Of a stretch of DNA of 64,000 bases, positions 52,874 through 62,265 are shown one piece after another (the first letter of the stretch is position 1; each line of letters starts with the position of its first letter). The stretch covers positions 62,001 to 126,000 of the forward strand of contig NZ_FWPT01000010.1 of the NCBI RefSeq assembly GCF_900174585.1. Direction: 5' to 3'. This DNA is from Parendozoicomonas haliclonae. Its GTDB lineage: Bacteria; Pseudomonadota; Gammaproteobacteria; Pseudomonadales; Endozoicomonadaceae. The notes below the pieces were generated by a model, which did not search any database, had not been told where the DNA came from, and saw only the letters and a list, made by a program, of their open reading frames with translations. Both the position numbers and the translations under genes were made by a program.

Positions 52874-53479
52874 TCAGGCCAGTTGCTTTTCCACATTCCC
52901 TTTCAGGGTCTCAGCCTGTTGCTGACTGGGAATGTCGGCAGCAATCAATACAAGGTTTTTTCCTGTGCGGGGAAGTGCCAGCAGCTGAAAGTATTTTTTA
53001 CTGTTCATGCCGTAGCCGCGGTGGATTTCCAGAGAAAGAATCTCTGAGGTGCGGAGAGTCTGGCGATGCAAGGTGAGGCCGAAGACTTTAAAGGAGGTAT
53101 TCAGCTGGTGCCGGGTCGCGGTGCTCGAGCGGGTGCCAAAGGTCAGGGCGATAAAGAGCAGAACCAGAACCATGGAAGAAAAGACTAATGGTATTAACAG
53201 CATATAGCTGATCATGGACTGTATACCGTAAACCACATAACAGGCGGTTACGCTGAAGATAATAAACGCCAGTAGTAGCAGTGATACGCCAATACGGCTC
53301 AGGGGAGGGTTGGTTAGGGTTAAGGCCTCGCCGTCATCACGGATTATCAGGGATGACTTAACGGGTATTGCCGGAGATTCTGGAAGTTCCTGATGCAGCA
53401 AGTTATCCGGAATGCGGTTGTCCCAGAGTTGTGCTTGCTGTGACTGCGAAGACTGTTCAGCCTTCCCTGACGGCGTCAT
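52874..53479 (-). CDS. Membrane protein with two helices, function unknown
   Basis: 201 residues from ATG 53479, which follows GGCAGGATGCC; a longer frame begins at 53566. The N-terminal 75 residues are polar and Gln/Ser-rich. Two adjacent membrane helices follow (VSLLLLAFIIFSVTACYVVY and ISYMLLIPLVFSSMVLVLLF). The C-terminal part (LGLTLHRQTLRTSEILSLEIHRGY, LLALPRTGKNLVLIAADI) resembles the PH-like domains of small membrane proteins, by inspection only. The stop overlaps the alternative start of the SDR gene, so the two are cotranscribed. Not recognised further. Confidence 0.7.
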   Translation of the reverse strand: MTPSGKAEQSSQSQQAQLWDNRIPDNLLHQELPESPAIPVKSSLIIRDDGEALTLTNPPLSRIGVSLLLLAFIIFSVTACYVVYGIQSMISYMLLIPLVFSSMVLVLLFIALTFGTRSSTATRHQLNTSFKVFGLTLHRQTLRTSEILSLEIHRGYGMNSKKYFQLLALPRTGKNLVLIAADIPSQQQAETLKGNVEKQLA

Positions 53480-53592
53480 GGCATCCTGCCTTGTATTATT
53501 TATTTTGCGTGCAGGGTACACATCATGATTAAGCTCGACAATGCAGGTTTTTGTAGTACGTCTCACTTTTGGGAATTATTAATGCACTGGTA

Positions 53593-53979
53593 TCAAACAA
53601 CCCAGTCAATCTGATCATTTCCCCAGAGTGGGGAGTGGTCATTAGGCGTGCCGTTGTAATTGAAAGTGATCTCTTCATTGGGAAGGATTTTTTTGATGGC
53701 CACAATCTCCAGAACCTGCTCTTCGAGGCAGGGCCGATAAATGGCGTTGGGGGTGTAGGAGTGGTTATAGATTGAACCCAGTCCAAGGGCTATGGCTGCA
53801 CTCTCCTGGTTTTTCCCCCAGCAGAAGTAGTAATTGTTGAGCTCGGTATCTTTTAAATGATTCACCTGATCAGCATCTATAACTATGACCGGGCAGCGTT
53901 CGATAACGGTCTCCCGTTCGATCTTTTTGCTGGTCAGCACCCCACGGCCTTTGCCGATGATGTGGGAAACATAAAGCAT
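53593..53979 (-). CDS. Small SET-domain protein (putative lysine methyltransferase)
   Basis: 128 residues from ATG 53979 with CGAGA upstream; a start at 54057 would add 26. It opens YVSHIIGKGRGVLTSKKI, equal to the SET-N segment (GxGRGV), has GLGSIYNHSYTPNA with the invariant NHS of the SAM/lysine site, and EEITFNYNG, equal to ELTFDY with the catalytic Tyr. Proteins of this size are the bare SET core, without pre- and post-SET zinc motifs. SET proteins methylate lysines on histones or other proteins in eukaryotes; bacterial ones have been shown to act on host histones or own proteins in a few pathogens. The target here is unknown. Together with the kinase and phosphatase genes it adds to the eukaryotic-like set. 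Confidence 0.85.
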   Translation of the reverse strand: MLYVSHIIGKGRGVLTSKKIERETVIERCPVIVIDADQVNHLKDTELNNYYFCWGKNQESAAIALGLGSIYNHSYTPNAIYRPCLEEQVLEIVAIKKILPNEEITFNYNGTPNDHSPLWGNDQIDWVV

Positions 53980-54520
53980 AGTGTTCTCGATATTATTTTC
54001 TTTCTTATTCGACGGCAGTATACAGTATTCAAGTGCTCTATTTTTGCTCTGTAGCATGAGAGTGGTTTTAGTCGGTCAATACCGTCTTTTATCAAATTGG
54101 TGCAAATAAGATGTAGTGAAAAATCAAATCAACTCAATAAGTTATCTGACGCCTTGTTGCAGTGTGTGATTTTTTAATGGGTTACAAGTAATGGTTGTTG
54201 GATTAACTTGATTTGACTGGCTCTATCAAGGGCTTGAGAAAGTGTGGAATTAATTTTGTATTTTCATTGCCACCCCTAGTAAAGGGTATATACTGGCTGA
54301 GGCCTGTAAGAATCATACGAATAAAGCGTAACCCTATTGTATCAGTGCCATATCGATCCCGTTGTAATGGCCGAGATTTGTTTGGGGCGCGGACTGAATT
54401 TATTTCGATAAAGGATGTCTTAACAACGGTAAGGTTCCAGGTTGGCTTGATGTTTACATTTTGGTAACAAAACCAATGTAATCTGGGTCTGAATGTTATT
54501 GGCAATTAGGATAAGAGAGT
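53980..54520. other. AT-rich intergenic region ahead of the cold-shock gene
   Basis: 541 nt without a supported gene (the first 78 nt may be the extended SET-gene start). Short open frames here have no ribosome site or recognisable product. The region likely carries the cold-shock gene promoter and a long 5' leader, as cspA-type genes have. GATAAGAGAG before the ATG at 54521 is the ribosome site. Confidence 0.4.
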
Positions 54521-54727
54521 ATGTCTGAGACAACTGGCATCGTTAAGTGGTTTAACGAATCCAAAGGTTACGGCTTTATTGAGCAGGAAAATGGACCGGA
54601 TGTTTTTGCCCACTTCCGCTCAATTGTAGGTAGCGGTTTCCGCACTCTGGTTGAAGGCCAGCGTGTTAAGTTCACCATCACTCAGGGCCAGAAAGGTCCT
54701 CAGGCGGAGAACATCGAAGTTATCTGA
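54521..54727 (+). CDS. Cold-shock domain protein (CspA family)
   Basis: 68 residues. A single OB-fold RNA/DNA-binding domain: [21 protein letters not shown] contains RNP1 (KGYGFI) and VFAHFRSI is RNP2; [19 protein letters not shown] closes the fold. The aromatic residues that stack on nucleic acid are present, with HFRSI in place of the more frequent HFSAI, as in the CspD/CapB-like marine group. It melts RNA structure; whether it is cold-induced depends on the leader, which is long here. A terminator follows. Confidence 0.95.
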   Translation: MSETTGIVKWFNESKGYGFIEQENGPDVFAHFRSIVGSGFRTLVEGQRVKFTITQGQKGPQAENIEVI

Positions 54728-54753
54728 TCCATTCGGATTGATTGCTTCCCATT

Positions 54754-54808
54754 AAAAGCTCGCTCCACGTATTGTTTAATCAATGCGTAAGGCGAGCTTT
54801 TTATTTTT
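54754..54808 (+). terminator. Intrinsic terminator after the cold-shock gene
   Basis: AAAAGCTCGC / GCGAGCTTTT, with an inner CGTATTG/CAATGCG stem, then TTTATTTTT. Confidence 0.88.
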
Positions 54809-54841
54809 GTAAATAAATCCTGTGCCTTGATCTTCTTTTGA

Positions 54842-55795
54842 TCAGGATATATCAATATGAGCCATCCCCGGGCGACAAGTCAGCCACTGTTTGCTCAGTT
54901 CCCTCTTATTACCCAGCCATTGCAGGCACCATCTTAAGGCTGCCCCCATATTCTCCTTATTCCAGGCCATTAGGCATTTCTGGTTGTAATCCAGCGCCGG
55001 GGCTCGGCGGCTTACCAGAGTGCCATCCCTCAACATATGGTCGGCAAAGTGGCTGGGAGCCATGCAGATGCCCAGCCCTTCAGCTGTGCAGGCCAGAGCC
55101 TGGCGGAAGCTCGGCATTACGAGCCGGTGGCCATAATGGGCCAGATCGTCGCCACCACGATGAAGTACCCGGGCAGAATCTTCCACCACAATGGTTGTGT
55201 ACTGGCTTAATTCATCAGGAGTGATTTCAGTCTCATGATCTCTGCTGGCCAACGGATGATCGGGAGCCATAACCAGTTTCCAGTCCAGCGGTCCCATGGT
55301 TTTCCATTCCAGAGCTGGATGGTTTTCAACTTCATTCGGGATGGTTACCGGTGCGCCGATGGCCAGTTGGCAACGGTTGTGGAACAGGGCATCCCAGCAG
55401 CCAATATAAACCTCGGTAGAGATATGCAGGTGGGTGTCCGGGAATTTTTCCCCAAACGCCGTGATCAGAGGGATGATGGCACCTTGGTTAATAATATTGT
55501 CCAGCACTATATATATGTCGCTCTCCACCCCGGTTGCGATCTGGCAGGTGCTGGTGCTGAGCAGTGTCAGATCATCAAGGATGCGGCGGGCGTTTTCTAC
55601 AAAGTGCAGGCCGGCGGGAGTCAGCTCAACCCGGCGGCTGTCTCTTATAAAGAGTTGTACGCCAAGCTGTTCTTCGACTTTACGTACGGTGTAGCTGATG
55701 GCCGAAGGCACCTTGTGCAGGTGTTTGGCTGCCGTTGTGAAACTCCCGAAGTGGGCAACGGTTTGAATAATCTGGAGAGCTTCAGTTTGGATCAT
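54842..55795 (-). CDS. LysR-type regulator, PunR (YdhB)-like
   Basis: 317 residues. The N-terminal helix-turn-helix reads IQTVAHFGSFTTAAKHLHKVPSAISYTVRKVEEQLGVQLF-type sequence (about residues 8-47), in which HKVPSAISYTVR matches the PunR/YdhB subgroup. The effector domain includes DIYIVLDNIINQGAI, STEVYIGCWDALFHNRCQLAIGAP and LRWCLQWLGNKRELSKQWL, again close to that subgroup. E. coli PunR activates a purine-nucleoside transporter gene. Here the gene is divergent from nupC and the deo genes, which supports nucleoside control, though the target is not shown. Confidence 0.85.
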   Translation of the reverse strand: MIQTEALQIIQTVAHFGSFTTAAKHLHKVPSAISYTVRKVEEQLGVQLFIRDSRRVELTPAGLHFVENARRILDDLTLLSTSTCQIATGVESDIYIVLDNIINQGAIIPLITAFGEKFPDTHLHISTEVYIGCWDALFHNRCQLAIGAPVTIPNEVENHPALEWKTMGPLDWKLVMAPDHPLASRDHETEITPDELSQYTTIVVEDSARVLHRGGDDLAHYGHRLVMPSFRQALACTAEGLGICMAPSHFADHMLRDGTLVSRRAPALDYNQKCLMAWNKENMGAALRWCLQWLGNKRELSKQWLTCRPGMAHIDIS

Positions 55796-56023
55796 AAAAC
55801 CTCAATAGACCCAATCATCAAAAAAAACGAATGCCTGTGCAAAATAAAGCGTTTTTTATTCAATCAGGCAGTCGGTAACATGCGCCGCATCTGCTGCTCA
55901 GGGCGGCAGAACACCTGATCATTGTGGTGCATGGATTTGGGTGAATCCATGCTCGACGGCCGATAAAGACGTTTTCTTTGTCAGGCTGGATGACGGGTTG
56001 AGCGAGCGATACCTGATTATTAT

Positions 56024-56057
56024 ACCCCCGCCACGCCTGTGGTGGGGGTTCTTTTTT
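56024..56057 (+). terminator. Strong intrinsic terminator in the nupC upstream region
   Basis: ACCCCCGCCAC / GTGGTGGGGGT (one G-T), GCCT loop, then TTCTTTTTT. No rightward protein gene precedes it after the cold-shock terminator at 54.8 kb. Confidence 0.85.
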
Positions 56058-56114
56058 GCGCGCTCAAATACGTAAAAAAACTTAGCAGTTTATTAAGAAC
56101 AAAAAAGCACAGGC

Positions 56115-56128
56115 TTGATCTGAATCAA
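56115..56128. promoter_or_regulatory. FNR/Anr box upstream of nupC
   Basis: TTGATCTGAATCAA is a perfect TTGAT-N4-ATCAA site. With the usual -41.5 position, transcription would start near 56163 and the -10 would be GAGAAT at 56151-56156 (four of six). The nupC ATG is 185 nt downstream. Confidence 0.65.
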
Positions 56129-56312
56129 TCGAGAACGGCATTTCTTCATAGAGAATAGCGCCCGCATTTCATTTGTGTGAATTCTGTACAGCTTTGTTCT
56201 GCTCGGAGCAAGTTGTTGTGCGTGCGTCGTATGTCTGCGTTGCAGCTGTATGCCATGACGGGGTTCAGGTCAGGTATCAAAAAGATTCTGTAAAGAGTCG
56301 GGGTTAATTTAA

Positions 56313-57551
56313 ATGGCAAACGCTGCATTTAGTATTTTGGGGATGGCCTGCTTGATGGGCCTGGCGTTCCTTCTCTCGGATAACCGGAAAGCCATTAATT
56401 GGCGTACTGTTGGCGGTGCATTCGCCATTCAGGCTGGTCTTGGAGCGTTCGTACTTTACACCAGCTTTGGTCAGGATGTTCTGGCTGGTATGTCTGCTGG
56501 TGTGCAGAGTGTCATTAATTACGCCGGTGAAGGTGTGAAATTCCTGCTGGGTGGTCTGGGTACCCCTGCGGGCAGCGCCGGTTTCGTCTTTGCCTTCCAC
56601 GTTCTTCCTATCATCGTTTTCTTCTCCGCTTTCATCGCTGTTCTTTACTACCTCGGCATCATGCAGTTTGTGGTAAAGATTCTGGGTGGCGCCCTGCAGA
56701 AAGTTCTGGGTACCAGCCGCGCGGAATCCCTGTCTGCTACTGCTAACGTATTCGTTGGTCAGACTGAAGCTCCTCTGGTTGTTAAGCCATTTATCGCTCG
56801 CATGAGCCAGTCCGAACTGTTCGCCATCATGGTGGGTGGTCTGGCTTCCGTTGCCGGTTCCGTACTGGCCGGTTACGCTGGTCTGGGTGTTGATCTGCAG
56901 TACCTGATCGCAGCCAGCTTCATGGCGGCTCCTGGCGGCCTGCTGATGGCCAAGATCATCAAGCCGGAAACCGAAGAAACCACCGACAGCAAAGCCGAAG
57001 AACTGGCTGCTGACGCAGAAGAAGGCAAGCCTGCCAATATTCTTGACGCGGCGGCACAGGGTGCATCCAGCGGCCTAGGTCTGGCGGCTAACGTAGGTGC
57101 GATGCTGCTGGCCTTCGTAGCGCTGATCGCTCTGGTTAACGGTGTGCTTGGTGGCATCGGTGGCTGGTTTGGCATGGACAACCTGTCCCTGCAGATGATC
57201 CTGGGTTATGTGTTTGCGCCACTGGCTTTCATCCTGGGTATTCCTTCCGGTGAAATCCTGCAGGCAGGTTCCCTGATCGGCCAGAAGCTGGTCATGAACG
57301 AATTCATCGCTTACATCGACTTTGTACAGATCAAAGAAACCCTGAGCCCACACACTCAGGCGGTGATCACCTTTGCCCTGTGCGGCTTTGCCAACCTGTC
57401 CTCTATCGCTATCCTGTTGGGTGGTCTGGGCAGCATGGCGCCTTCCCGTCGCGGCGACATCGCTCGCATGGGTGTGAAAGCTGTACTGGCGGGCTCTCTC
57501 GCTAACCTGATGAGTGCCTCCATCGCAGGTCTGTTCCTGGCCATGGCGTAA
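56313..57551 (+). CDS. nupC: Concentrative nucleoside transporter NupC
   Basis: 412 residues, CNT family, which imports nucleosides with protons or sodium. About nine to ten membrane segments are visible. Conserved patches: [24 protein letters not shown]-type sequence with GQTEAPLV (substrate and cation site), [20 protein letters not shown], and further on [28 protein letters not shown] with the NEFIAY motif, then [17 protein letters not shown]. It is the first gene of the nucleoside block, followed by its own terminator and then deoC. Confidence 0.94.
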   Translation: MANAAFSILGMACLMGLAFLLSDNRKAINWRTVGGAFAIQAGLGAFVLYTSFGQDVLAGMSAGVQSVINYAGEGVKFLLGGLGTPAGSAGFVFAFHVLPIIVFFSAFIAVLYYLGIMQFVVKILGGALQKVLGTSRAESLSATANVFVGQTEAPLVVKPFIARMSQSELFAIMVGGLASVAGSVLAGYAGLGVDLQYLIAASFMAAPGGLLMAKIIKPETEETTDSKAEELAADAEEGKPANILDAAAQGASSGLGLAANVGAMLLAFVALIALVNGVLGGIGGWFGMDNLSLQMILGYVFAPLAFILGIPSGEILQAGSLIGQKLVMNEFIAYIDFVQIKETLSPHTQAVITFALCGFANLSSIAILLGGLGSMAPSRRGDIARMGVKAVLAGSLANLMSASIAGLFLAMA

Positions 57552-57575
57552 GCCGGCCGCAACAGCCTGAAGAAA

Positions 57576-57617
57576 ACCGGCAGAAGGCCCTTACCTTTTG
57601 CCGGTCTTTGCTTTTTT
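57576..57617 (+). terminator. Intrinsic terminator between nupC and deoC
   Basis: ACCGGCAGAAGG / CCTTTTGCCGGT (12 bp, one G-T), loop CCCTTA, then CTTTGCTTTTTT. deoC begins 52 nt on, so the deo genes are probably also read from a second promoter or by readthrough. Confidence 0.88.
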
Positions 57618-57668
57618 GCCAGAGCCGCCCAATATTGTCTGCGGACTGGACTACAAGAGAGAAGTGTT

Positions 57669-58442
57669 ATGTCTGATTTGACTGCCAGCAGCAAACTTGC
57701 CCTTATGCTGATGGACAATACATCCCTCAACGAAGATGACACTCCGGAAGTGATCATCAATCTCGTCAAAAGCTCCCAAACGGCTGCAGGAAATACGGCA
57801 GCTGTCTGCGTTTACCCTCGTTTCGTTCCTATCGCTCAGAAGACTCTGAAAGAATTGGGTCTGACCAACGTTAAGGTTGCTACCGTTACCAACTTCCCTG
57901 ATGGCAGTGATGATATCGAGCGTGCTACCCGCGAAACCGCTGAAGCTGTAATGCTGGGTGCCGACGAAGTTGACGTTGTATTCCCTTACCGTGCCCTGAT
58001 CGCCGGTAACGAACAGATCGGTTTTGATCTGGTTTCTGCTGCCAAGGCTGCCTGTGGTGACAGCGTACTGCTGAAAGTGATTATCGAAACCGGCGAACTC
58101 AAGGATCCGGCTCTGATTCGCAAGGCCAGCGAAATCTCCATCGCGGCAGGTGCAGACTTCATCAAGACCTCTACCGGTAAAGTGCCTGTTAACGCCACGC
58201 CTGAAGCTGCCCGTATTATGATTCAGGCAATTAAAGACAGTGGTCGTAATGTTGGCTTCAAGCCGGCTGGCGGTGTGCGTTCTGCTGCTGATGCCAAAGA
58301 GCATCTGGATATCGCTGCTGAGATCATGGGTCAGGACTGGATTACTCCTGAAACTTACCGTTTTGGTGCCAGCAGCCTGCTGATGAACCTGCTGAAGGAA
58401 CTGGGTCTCGCCGACGCGAACGCGAAAGCCGAGGGTTACTGA
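57669..58442 (+). CDS. deoC: Deoxyribose-phosphate aldolase DeoC
   Basis: 257 residues. It splits deoxyribose 5-phosphate into acetaldehyde and glyceraldehyde 3-phosphate. The Schiff-base lysine lies in [18 protein letters not shown]; the acidic pocket is in [12 protein letters not shown], and the proton-relay lysine in [11 protein letters not shown]. Length and motifs fit the E. coli-type DeoC (259). GAGAAGTGTT precedes the ATG. One nucleotide separates its stop from the deoA ATG. Acetaldehyde made here can be turned to acetate/acetyl-CoA, which links the locus loosely to the acetate genes. Confidence 0.96.
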   Translation: MSDLTASSKLALMLMDNTSLNEDDTPEVIINLVKSSQTAAGNTAAVCVYPRFVPIAQKTLKELGLTNVKVATVTNFPDGSDDIERATRETAEAVMLGADEVDVVFPYRALIAGNEQIGFDLVSAAKAACGDSVLLKVIIETGELKDPALIRKASEISIAAGADFIKTSTGKVPVNATPEAARIMIQAIKDSGRNVGFKPAGGVRSAADAKEHLDIAAEIMGQDWITPETYRFGASSLLMNLLKELGLADANAKAEGY

Positions 58443-58443
58443 G

Positions 58444-59766
58444 ATGTTTCTTCCCCAGGAAGTGATTCGCCGCAAGCGTGAAGGCCTGGTGCTCTCCAAC
58501 GAGGACATCCATGCCTTTATCAAGGGCGTAACCAACAACACGGTTTCCGAAGGTCAGATTGGCGCGTTTGCCATGGCGACCTACTTCAACGGTATGACTC
58601 TGGATGAGCGTGTAGCGCTGACCACCGCCATGTGTGAATCCGGTACGGTGCTGAACTGGCACAATCAGGGTTTGCAGGGGCCGGTTGTCGACAAGCACTC
58701 CACCGGTGGTGTTGGCGATATGGTCAGCCTGATGCTGGGCCCTATGCTGGCCGCCTGCGGCTGTTTTGTGCCAATGATCTCCGGTCGTGGTCTTGGCCAT
58801 ACCGGCGGTACGCTGGACAAGCTGGATGCTATTCCTGGCTACCAGACCAGTGTCAGCGAAGAACTGCTGCGCAAGGCGGTCCGCGAGTGTGGCGTGGCGA
58901 TTGTCGGCCAGACCAGCTCTCTGGCACCGGCTGACAAGCATATCTATGCCGTGCGTGATGTGACCGCGACCGTGGAATCTATCGATCTGATTACTGCTTC
59001 CATTCTGGCCAAGAAACTGGCCGAAGGTCTGGATGCGCTGGTGATGGATGTTAAGGTCGGCAGTGGTGCCTTTATGCCAACTTACGAGAAGTCCCGTGAG
59101 CTGGCTGAGAGTATTGTTGGTGTGGCGATTGGTGCCGGGGTGAAAACCTCTGCCCTGCTGACTGATATGAACCAGTGTCTGGCCAACAGTGCCGGTAACG
59201 CTCTTGAAGTTCGCGAAGCTGTGCGCTTCCTGCGGGGAGAAGAGATCAACCCGCGTCTGTACGAAGTGACGATGGCTTTGGCTGCCGATGTTCTGGTTTC
59301 TGCCAATGTCACCGCAGATCTTGATGAAGCCCGTCAGAAGCTGGATGCCTGTCTGAAAGATGGTCGTGCGGCTGATATCTTCGGCTACATGGTCAATGTA
59401 CTGGGCGGTCCGGAAGATTTTGTCGAGAACTACGATAACTATCTGCCAAAGGCCCAGATCATCAAACCGGTTCTGGCAGAACATGCCGGCTTCATCGGTG
59501 CTATTGATACCCGTAGTCTGGGACTGTCAGTCGTTGCGCTGGGCGGCGGTCGTCGTACACCAAGTGACGCACTGGATTACAGTGTCGGTCTGAGTGAAGT
59601 GACCGGTCTGGGCACTTCCGTTGCAGTTGGTGATCCTCTGGCTATGATTCATGCCAACTCGGAAGAGAGCTGGCAGCAGGCTGCGTCGATGGTGCATCAG
59701 GCCATGAGCGTAACCGAACAACGCCATGAAATGCCGACTATCGTGTATGAGCGGATCACTGGCTGA
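58444..59766 (+). CDS. deoA: Thymidine phosphorylase DeoA
   Basis: 440 residues, same as E. coli. It converts thymidine and phosphate to thymine and deoxyribose 1-phosphate. The phosphate and substrate loop [16 protein letters not shown] is present, along with [19 protein letters not shown] and [13 protein letters not shown]. The C-terminal domain keeps [16 protein letters not shown]. It directly follows deoC. A 257-nt gap with a structured element separates it from deoB. Confidence 0.96.
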   Translation: MFLPQEVIRRKREGLVLSNEDIHAFIKGVTNNTVSEGQIGAFAMATYFNGMTLDERVALTTAMCESGTVLNWHNQGLQGPVVDKHSTGGVGDMVSLMLGPMLAACGCFVPMISGRGLGHTGGTLDKLDAIPGYQTSVSEELLRKAVRECGVAIVGQTSSLAPADKHIYAVRDVTATVESIDLITASILAKKLAEGLDALVMDVKVGSGAFMPTYEKSRELAESIVGVAIGAGVKTSALLTDMNQCLANSAGNALEVREAVRFLRGEEINPRLYEVTMALAADVLVSANVTADLDEARQKLDACLKDGRAADIFGYMVNVLGGPEDFVENYDNYLPKAQIIKPVLAEHAGFIGAIDTRSLGLSVVALGGGRRTPSDALDYSVGLSEVTGLGTSVAVGDPLAMIHANSEESWQQAASMVHQAMSVTEQRHEMPTIVYERITG

Positions 59767-59847
59767 TAGACACACTGTTCGTGTGCAATAGTAAAAATTG
59801 GCAAGAAAAACAAACGTCTGGGCTTTATAAAATAGGGAACAGACACG

Positions 59848-59900
59848 TTTGAAGAGTGAGCCGGAGATTCCGGCAGGAAGGATTCGGCCCACTCTTCAAA
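59848..59900 (+). repeat. Nested hairpin element between deoA and deoB
   Basis: TTTGAAGAGTG / CACTCTTCAAA form an 11-bp perfect outer stem. Inside, GCCGGA (59860) can pair with TCCGGC (59869) or, alternatively, with TTCGGC (59883, one G-T), two mutually exclusive folds. No T-run follows. Confidence 0.6.
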
Positions 59901-60023
59901 TTTATCGCTACCAATGCCTGCGATTATCCCCGGCAAGTCATCTTCAAGTATTGCCACCGGGATAAAACAGGTTAAAAGCAGGTGATGTGTGCCGCAATGT
60001 ACATGGCCTGCAGGAGAGCAGGA

Positions 60024-61253
60024 ATGACAAGAGCCATTATTCTCGTGTTGGACTCCTTCGGGATTGGTGCAACCGAAGATGCTGAAAAGTTTGGTGATAC
60101 CGGGGCGGATACCCTGGGTCATATCGCTGAAGAGTGTGCGGCTGGCCGTGCCAATGTTGAGCGTGAAGGAAACCTGAAGCTTCCTAACCTCACCGCCATG
60201 GGGCTGCTGCATGCCCATAAGGGTTCTACCGGCAAGTGTGCCGACGGCATGGCGGAAGCTCCGGCGACAGCTGGCGCCTATGCTTATGCTGCTGAGCTGT
60301 CCAGCGGTAAAGACACCCCGAGCGGTCACTGGGAAATGACCGGTGTACCGGTTCTGTTTGAATGGGGCTACTTCCAGGACAAGACCAACAGCTTCCCTCA
60401 GGAACTGCTGGATCAGCTGATCCGTGAAGCCGGTCTTCCGGGCGTTCTGGGCAATTGCCACTCTTCCGGTACCACCATCATCGAAGAGTTCGGTGAAGAG
60501 CATATGCGTACCGGCAAGCCGATTGTTTATACGTCGGCGGACAGCGTGTTCCAGATTGCCTGTCACGAAGAGACTTACGGTCTCGACAACCTCTACAAGC
60601 TTTGTGAAATTGCCCGCGGTCTGTTGGATGATTACAACATCGGCCGGGTGATTGCGCGTCCGTTTATCGGCCGTTCCCCGGATGATTTTGCCCGTACCGG
60701 TAACCGCAAGGACTACTCTGTACTGCCTCCGGCACCAACCCTGCTGGATCGTATGAAAGAGAAGGGTGGTCAGGTTGTCAGCGTCGGCAAGATCGCTGAT
60801 ATCTTCGCCAATCAGGGCATTACCAAAAAGGTTAAGGCCACCGGTTTTAACGCACTGTTTGATGCCACGTTGGCAGAAGTGGATGCGGCAGGTGACAACA
60901 CCATCGTATTTACCAACTTCGTAGATTTTGACTCCGCCTGGGGGCATCGCCGCGATGTGCCGGGTTATGCCGCTGGTCTGGAAGAGTTCGATGCCCGTTT
61001 GCCAGAGCTGGTAGAAAAGCTGCAGCCGGGTGACCTGTTGGTGCTGACTGCCGACCATGGTTGTGATCCAACCTGGCACGGTTCTGATCATACCCGTGAA
61101 CATGTGCCGGTAATCTTTGCCGGTCCTGGCGTGAATGCTGTTGATCTGGGTAAGCGCGATACCTTCGCGGATCTTGGTCAGACCCTGGCGGAACACTTTG
61201 ATCTGCCGAAGCTGGAATACGGTACCAGCTTCCTGAAGCAGATTACTGCCTGA
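60024..61253 (+). CDS. deoB: Phosphopentomutase DeoB
   Basis: 409 residues from ATG 60024 with AGGAGAGCAGGA upstream; a start at 59982 is not supported. It interconverts deoxyribose/ribose 1- and 5-phosphates, feeding DeoC. Alkaline-phosphatase-fold metal sites: [13 protein letters not shown] (first Asp), [11 protein letters not shown] with the catalytic Thr, and [24 protein letters not shown] with the Asp/His ligands. Length agrees with E. coli DeoB (407). Confidence 0.96.
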   Translation: MTRAIILVLDSFGIGATEDAEKFGDTGADTLGHIAEECAAGRANVEREGNLKLPNLTAMGLLHAHKGSTGKCADGMAEAPATAGAYAYAAELSSGKDTPSGHWEMTGVPVLFEWGYFQDKTNSFPQELLDQLIREAGLPGVLGNCHSSGTTIIEEFGEEHMRTGKPIVYTSADSVFQIACHEETYGLDNLYKLCEIARGLLDDYNIGRVIARPFIGRSPDDFARTGNRKDYSVLPPAPTLLDRMKEKGGQVVSVGKIADIFANQGITKKVKATGFNALFDATLAEVDAAGDNTIVFTNFVDFDSAWGHRRDVPGYAAGLEEFDARLPELVEKLQPGDLLVLTADHGCDPTWHGSDHTREHVPVIFAGPGVNAVDLGKRDTFADLGQTLAEHFDLPKLEYGTSFLKQITA

Positions 61254-61365
61254 TATTGATTATTGGCCGGCCTATTTTGTCTGTCGGCTTTGTTGGCTCT
61301 CTGATTTAACGACAAGTGCAGGGTATTTCTGGATTTCCCTTCTGCCCTGCCAAAGAGGATTTATT

Positions 61366-62076
61366 ATGGCTACTCCTCATATCAATGCTCAAGCTGGTGA
61401 TTTCGCAGAAAGCGTACTGCTGCCAGGCGATCCGCTGCGTGCCAAGTACATCGCTGAAACCTTCCTGGAAAATGTAAAGGAAGTGACCAATGTCCGTAAC
61501 ATGCTGGGTTACACCGGTGAGTACAAGGGCAAGCGTATCTCCGTGATGGGTTCCGGTATGGGTATTCCATCCGCTTCCATCTACTACAAGGAGCTGATCA
61601 CCGATTACGGTGTGAAGAACCTGATCCGTGTCGGCAGCTGTGGTGCTATCTCCCACGATGTAAAGGTACGTGACGTGGTTATCGGCATGGGTGCCTGCAC
61701 CGATTCCAAGGTCAACCGTATCCGTTTCAAGGATCACGACTTTGCGGCGATCGCTGACTTTAACCTGCTGGAAAAATCCGTAGCGGCTGCCCGTGCTCAG
61801 GGTGTATCCGTTAAGGTTGGTAACCTGTTCTCTGCGGATCTGTTCTACAACCCGGATCCGGAAATGTTCGACGTAATGGAAAAGTACGGCATCTATGGCG
61901 TTGAGATGGAAGCCGCTGGCCTGTACGGCGTATGTGCCGAATTCGGTGCCAACGGTCTGGCTATCTGCACCGTGAGTGACCATATCCGTACCGGCGAAGC
62001 GCTGGACGCAGAAGCCCGTCAGATCTCTTTCAACGAGATGATGACTATCGCTCTGGATGCGGTTGTTTCTCTGTAA
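61366..62076 (+). CDS. deoD: Purine nucleoside phosphorylase DeoD
   Basis: 236 residues, hexameric bacterial PNP type. It phosphorolyses purine (deoxy)nucleosides. [17 protein letters not shown] (phosphate site), [16 protein letters not shown] and [18 protein letters not shown] (ribose site) are all present, and the base-site Asp is in [25 protein letters not shown] precedes the ATG. It ends the deo series and is followed by a strong terminator. The 112-nt gap from deoB includes GCAGGG...CCCTGC, a possible leader hairpin. Confidence 0.96.
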   Translation: MATPHINAQAGDFAESVLLPGDPLRAKYIAETFLENVKEVTNVRNMLGYTGEYKGKRISVMGSGMGIPSASIYYKELITDYGVKNLIRVGSCGAISHDVKVRDVVIGMGACTDSKVNRIRFKDHDFAAIADFNLLEKSVAAARAQGVSVKVGNLFSADLFYNPDPEMFDVMEKYGIYGVEMEAAGLYGVCAEFGANGLAICTVSDHIRTGEALDAEARQISFNEMMTIALDAVVSL

Positions 62077-62149
62077 TAAAAGCAGCTCTGTAATATCAGC
62101 CGCAAGGATTCAGCCTGAAGCAGGCTGTAATCATTGACTGTAAATGTGT

Positions 62150-62188
62150 CACGGGCAGGTGAAGCGATTCATCTGCCCGTGTTTTTTT
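62150..62188 (+). terminator. Intrinsic terminator after deoD
   Basis: CACGGGCAGGTGAA / TTCATCTGCCCGTG (14 bp, one G-T), GCGA loop, then seven T residues. A smaller CAGCCTG/CAGGCTG hairpin lies at 62111-62127. Confidence 0.95.
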
Positions 62189-62265
62189 GTAATATCCCTG
62201 TTCGGTATTGGCCGGATTTTTACCGTGAAACTATAGTCCTGAGCCTCTTTAGGCAGGATTAGGCT

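Larger units (their letters stand above)
55796..56312. promoter_or_regulatory. LysR / nupC intergenic region with orphan terminator and FNR box
   Basis: 517 nt without a protein gene. It holds GCATGGATT...AATCCATGC (a perfect 9-bp hairpin with a 6-nt loop, about 55929-55952), a strong terminator (56024-56057) and a FNR/Anr box (56115-56128). The stretch 55860-56023 ends in a terminator without an open frame, so it may be a small RNA or an attenuated leader. No tRNA is seen. Confidence 0.5.

Noticed and set aside
54213-54467. 84-codon + strand open frame before the cold-shock gene
   Set aside because: No ribosome site, no recognisable product, and composition like the AT-rich leader around it.
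56170-56190. Crp site upstream of nupC
   Set aside because: One TGTGA half is present, but the second half (TACAG) does not match TCACA.
58342-59484. 380-codon - strand open frame opposite deoA
   Set aside because: Shadow of DeoA; no ribosome site or family features.
59697-61196. 499-codon - strand open frame opposite deoB
   Set aside because: The + strand encodes DeoB with all motifs; the antisense product has no recognisable feature.
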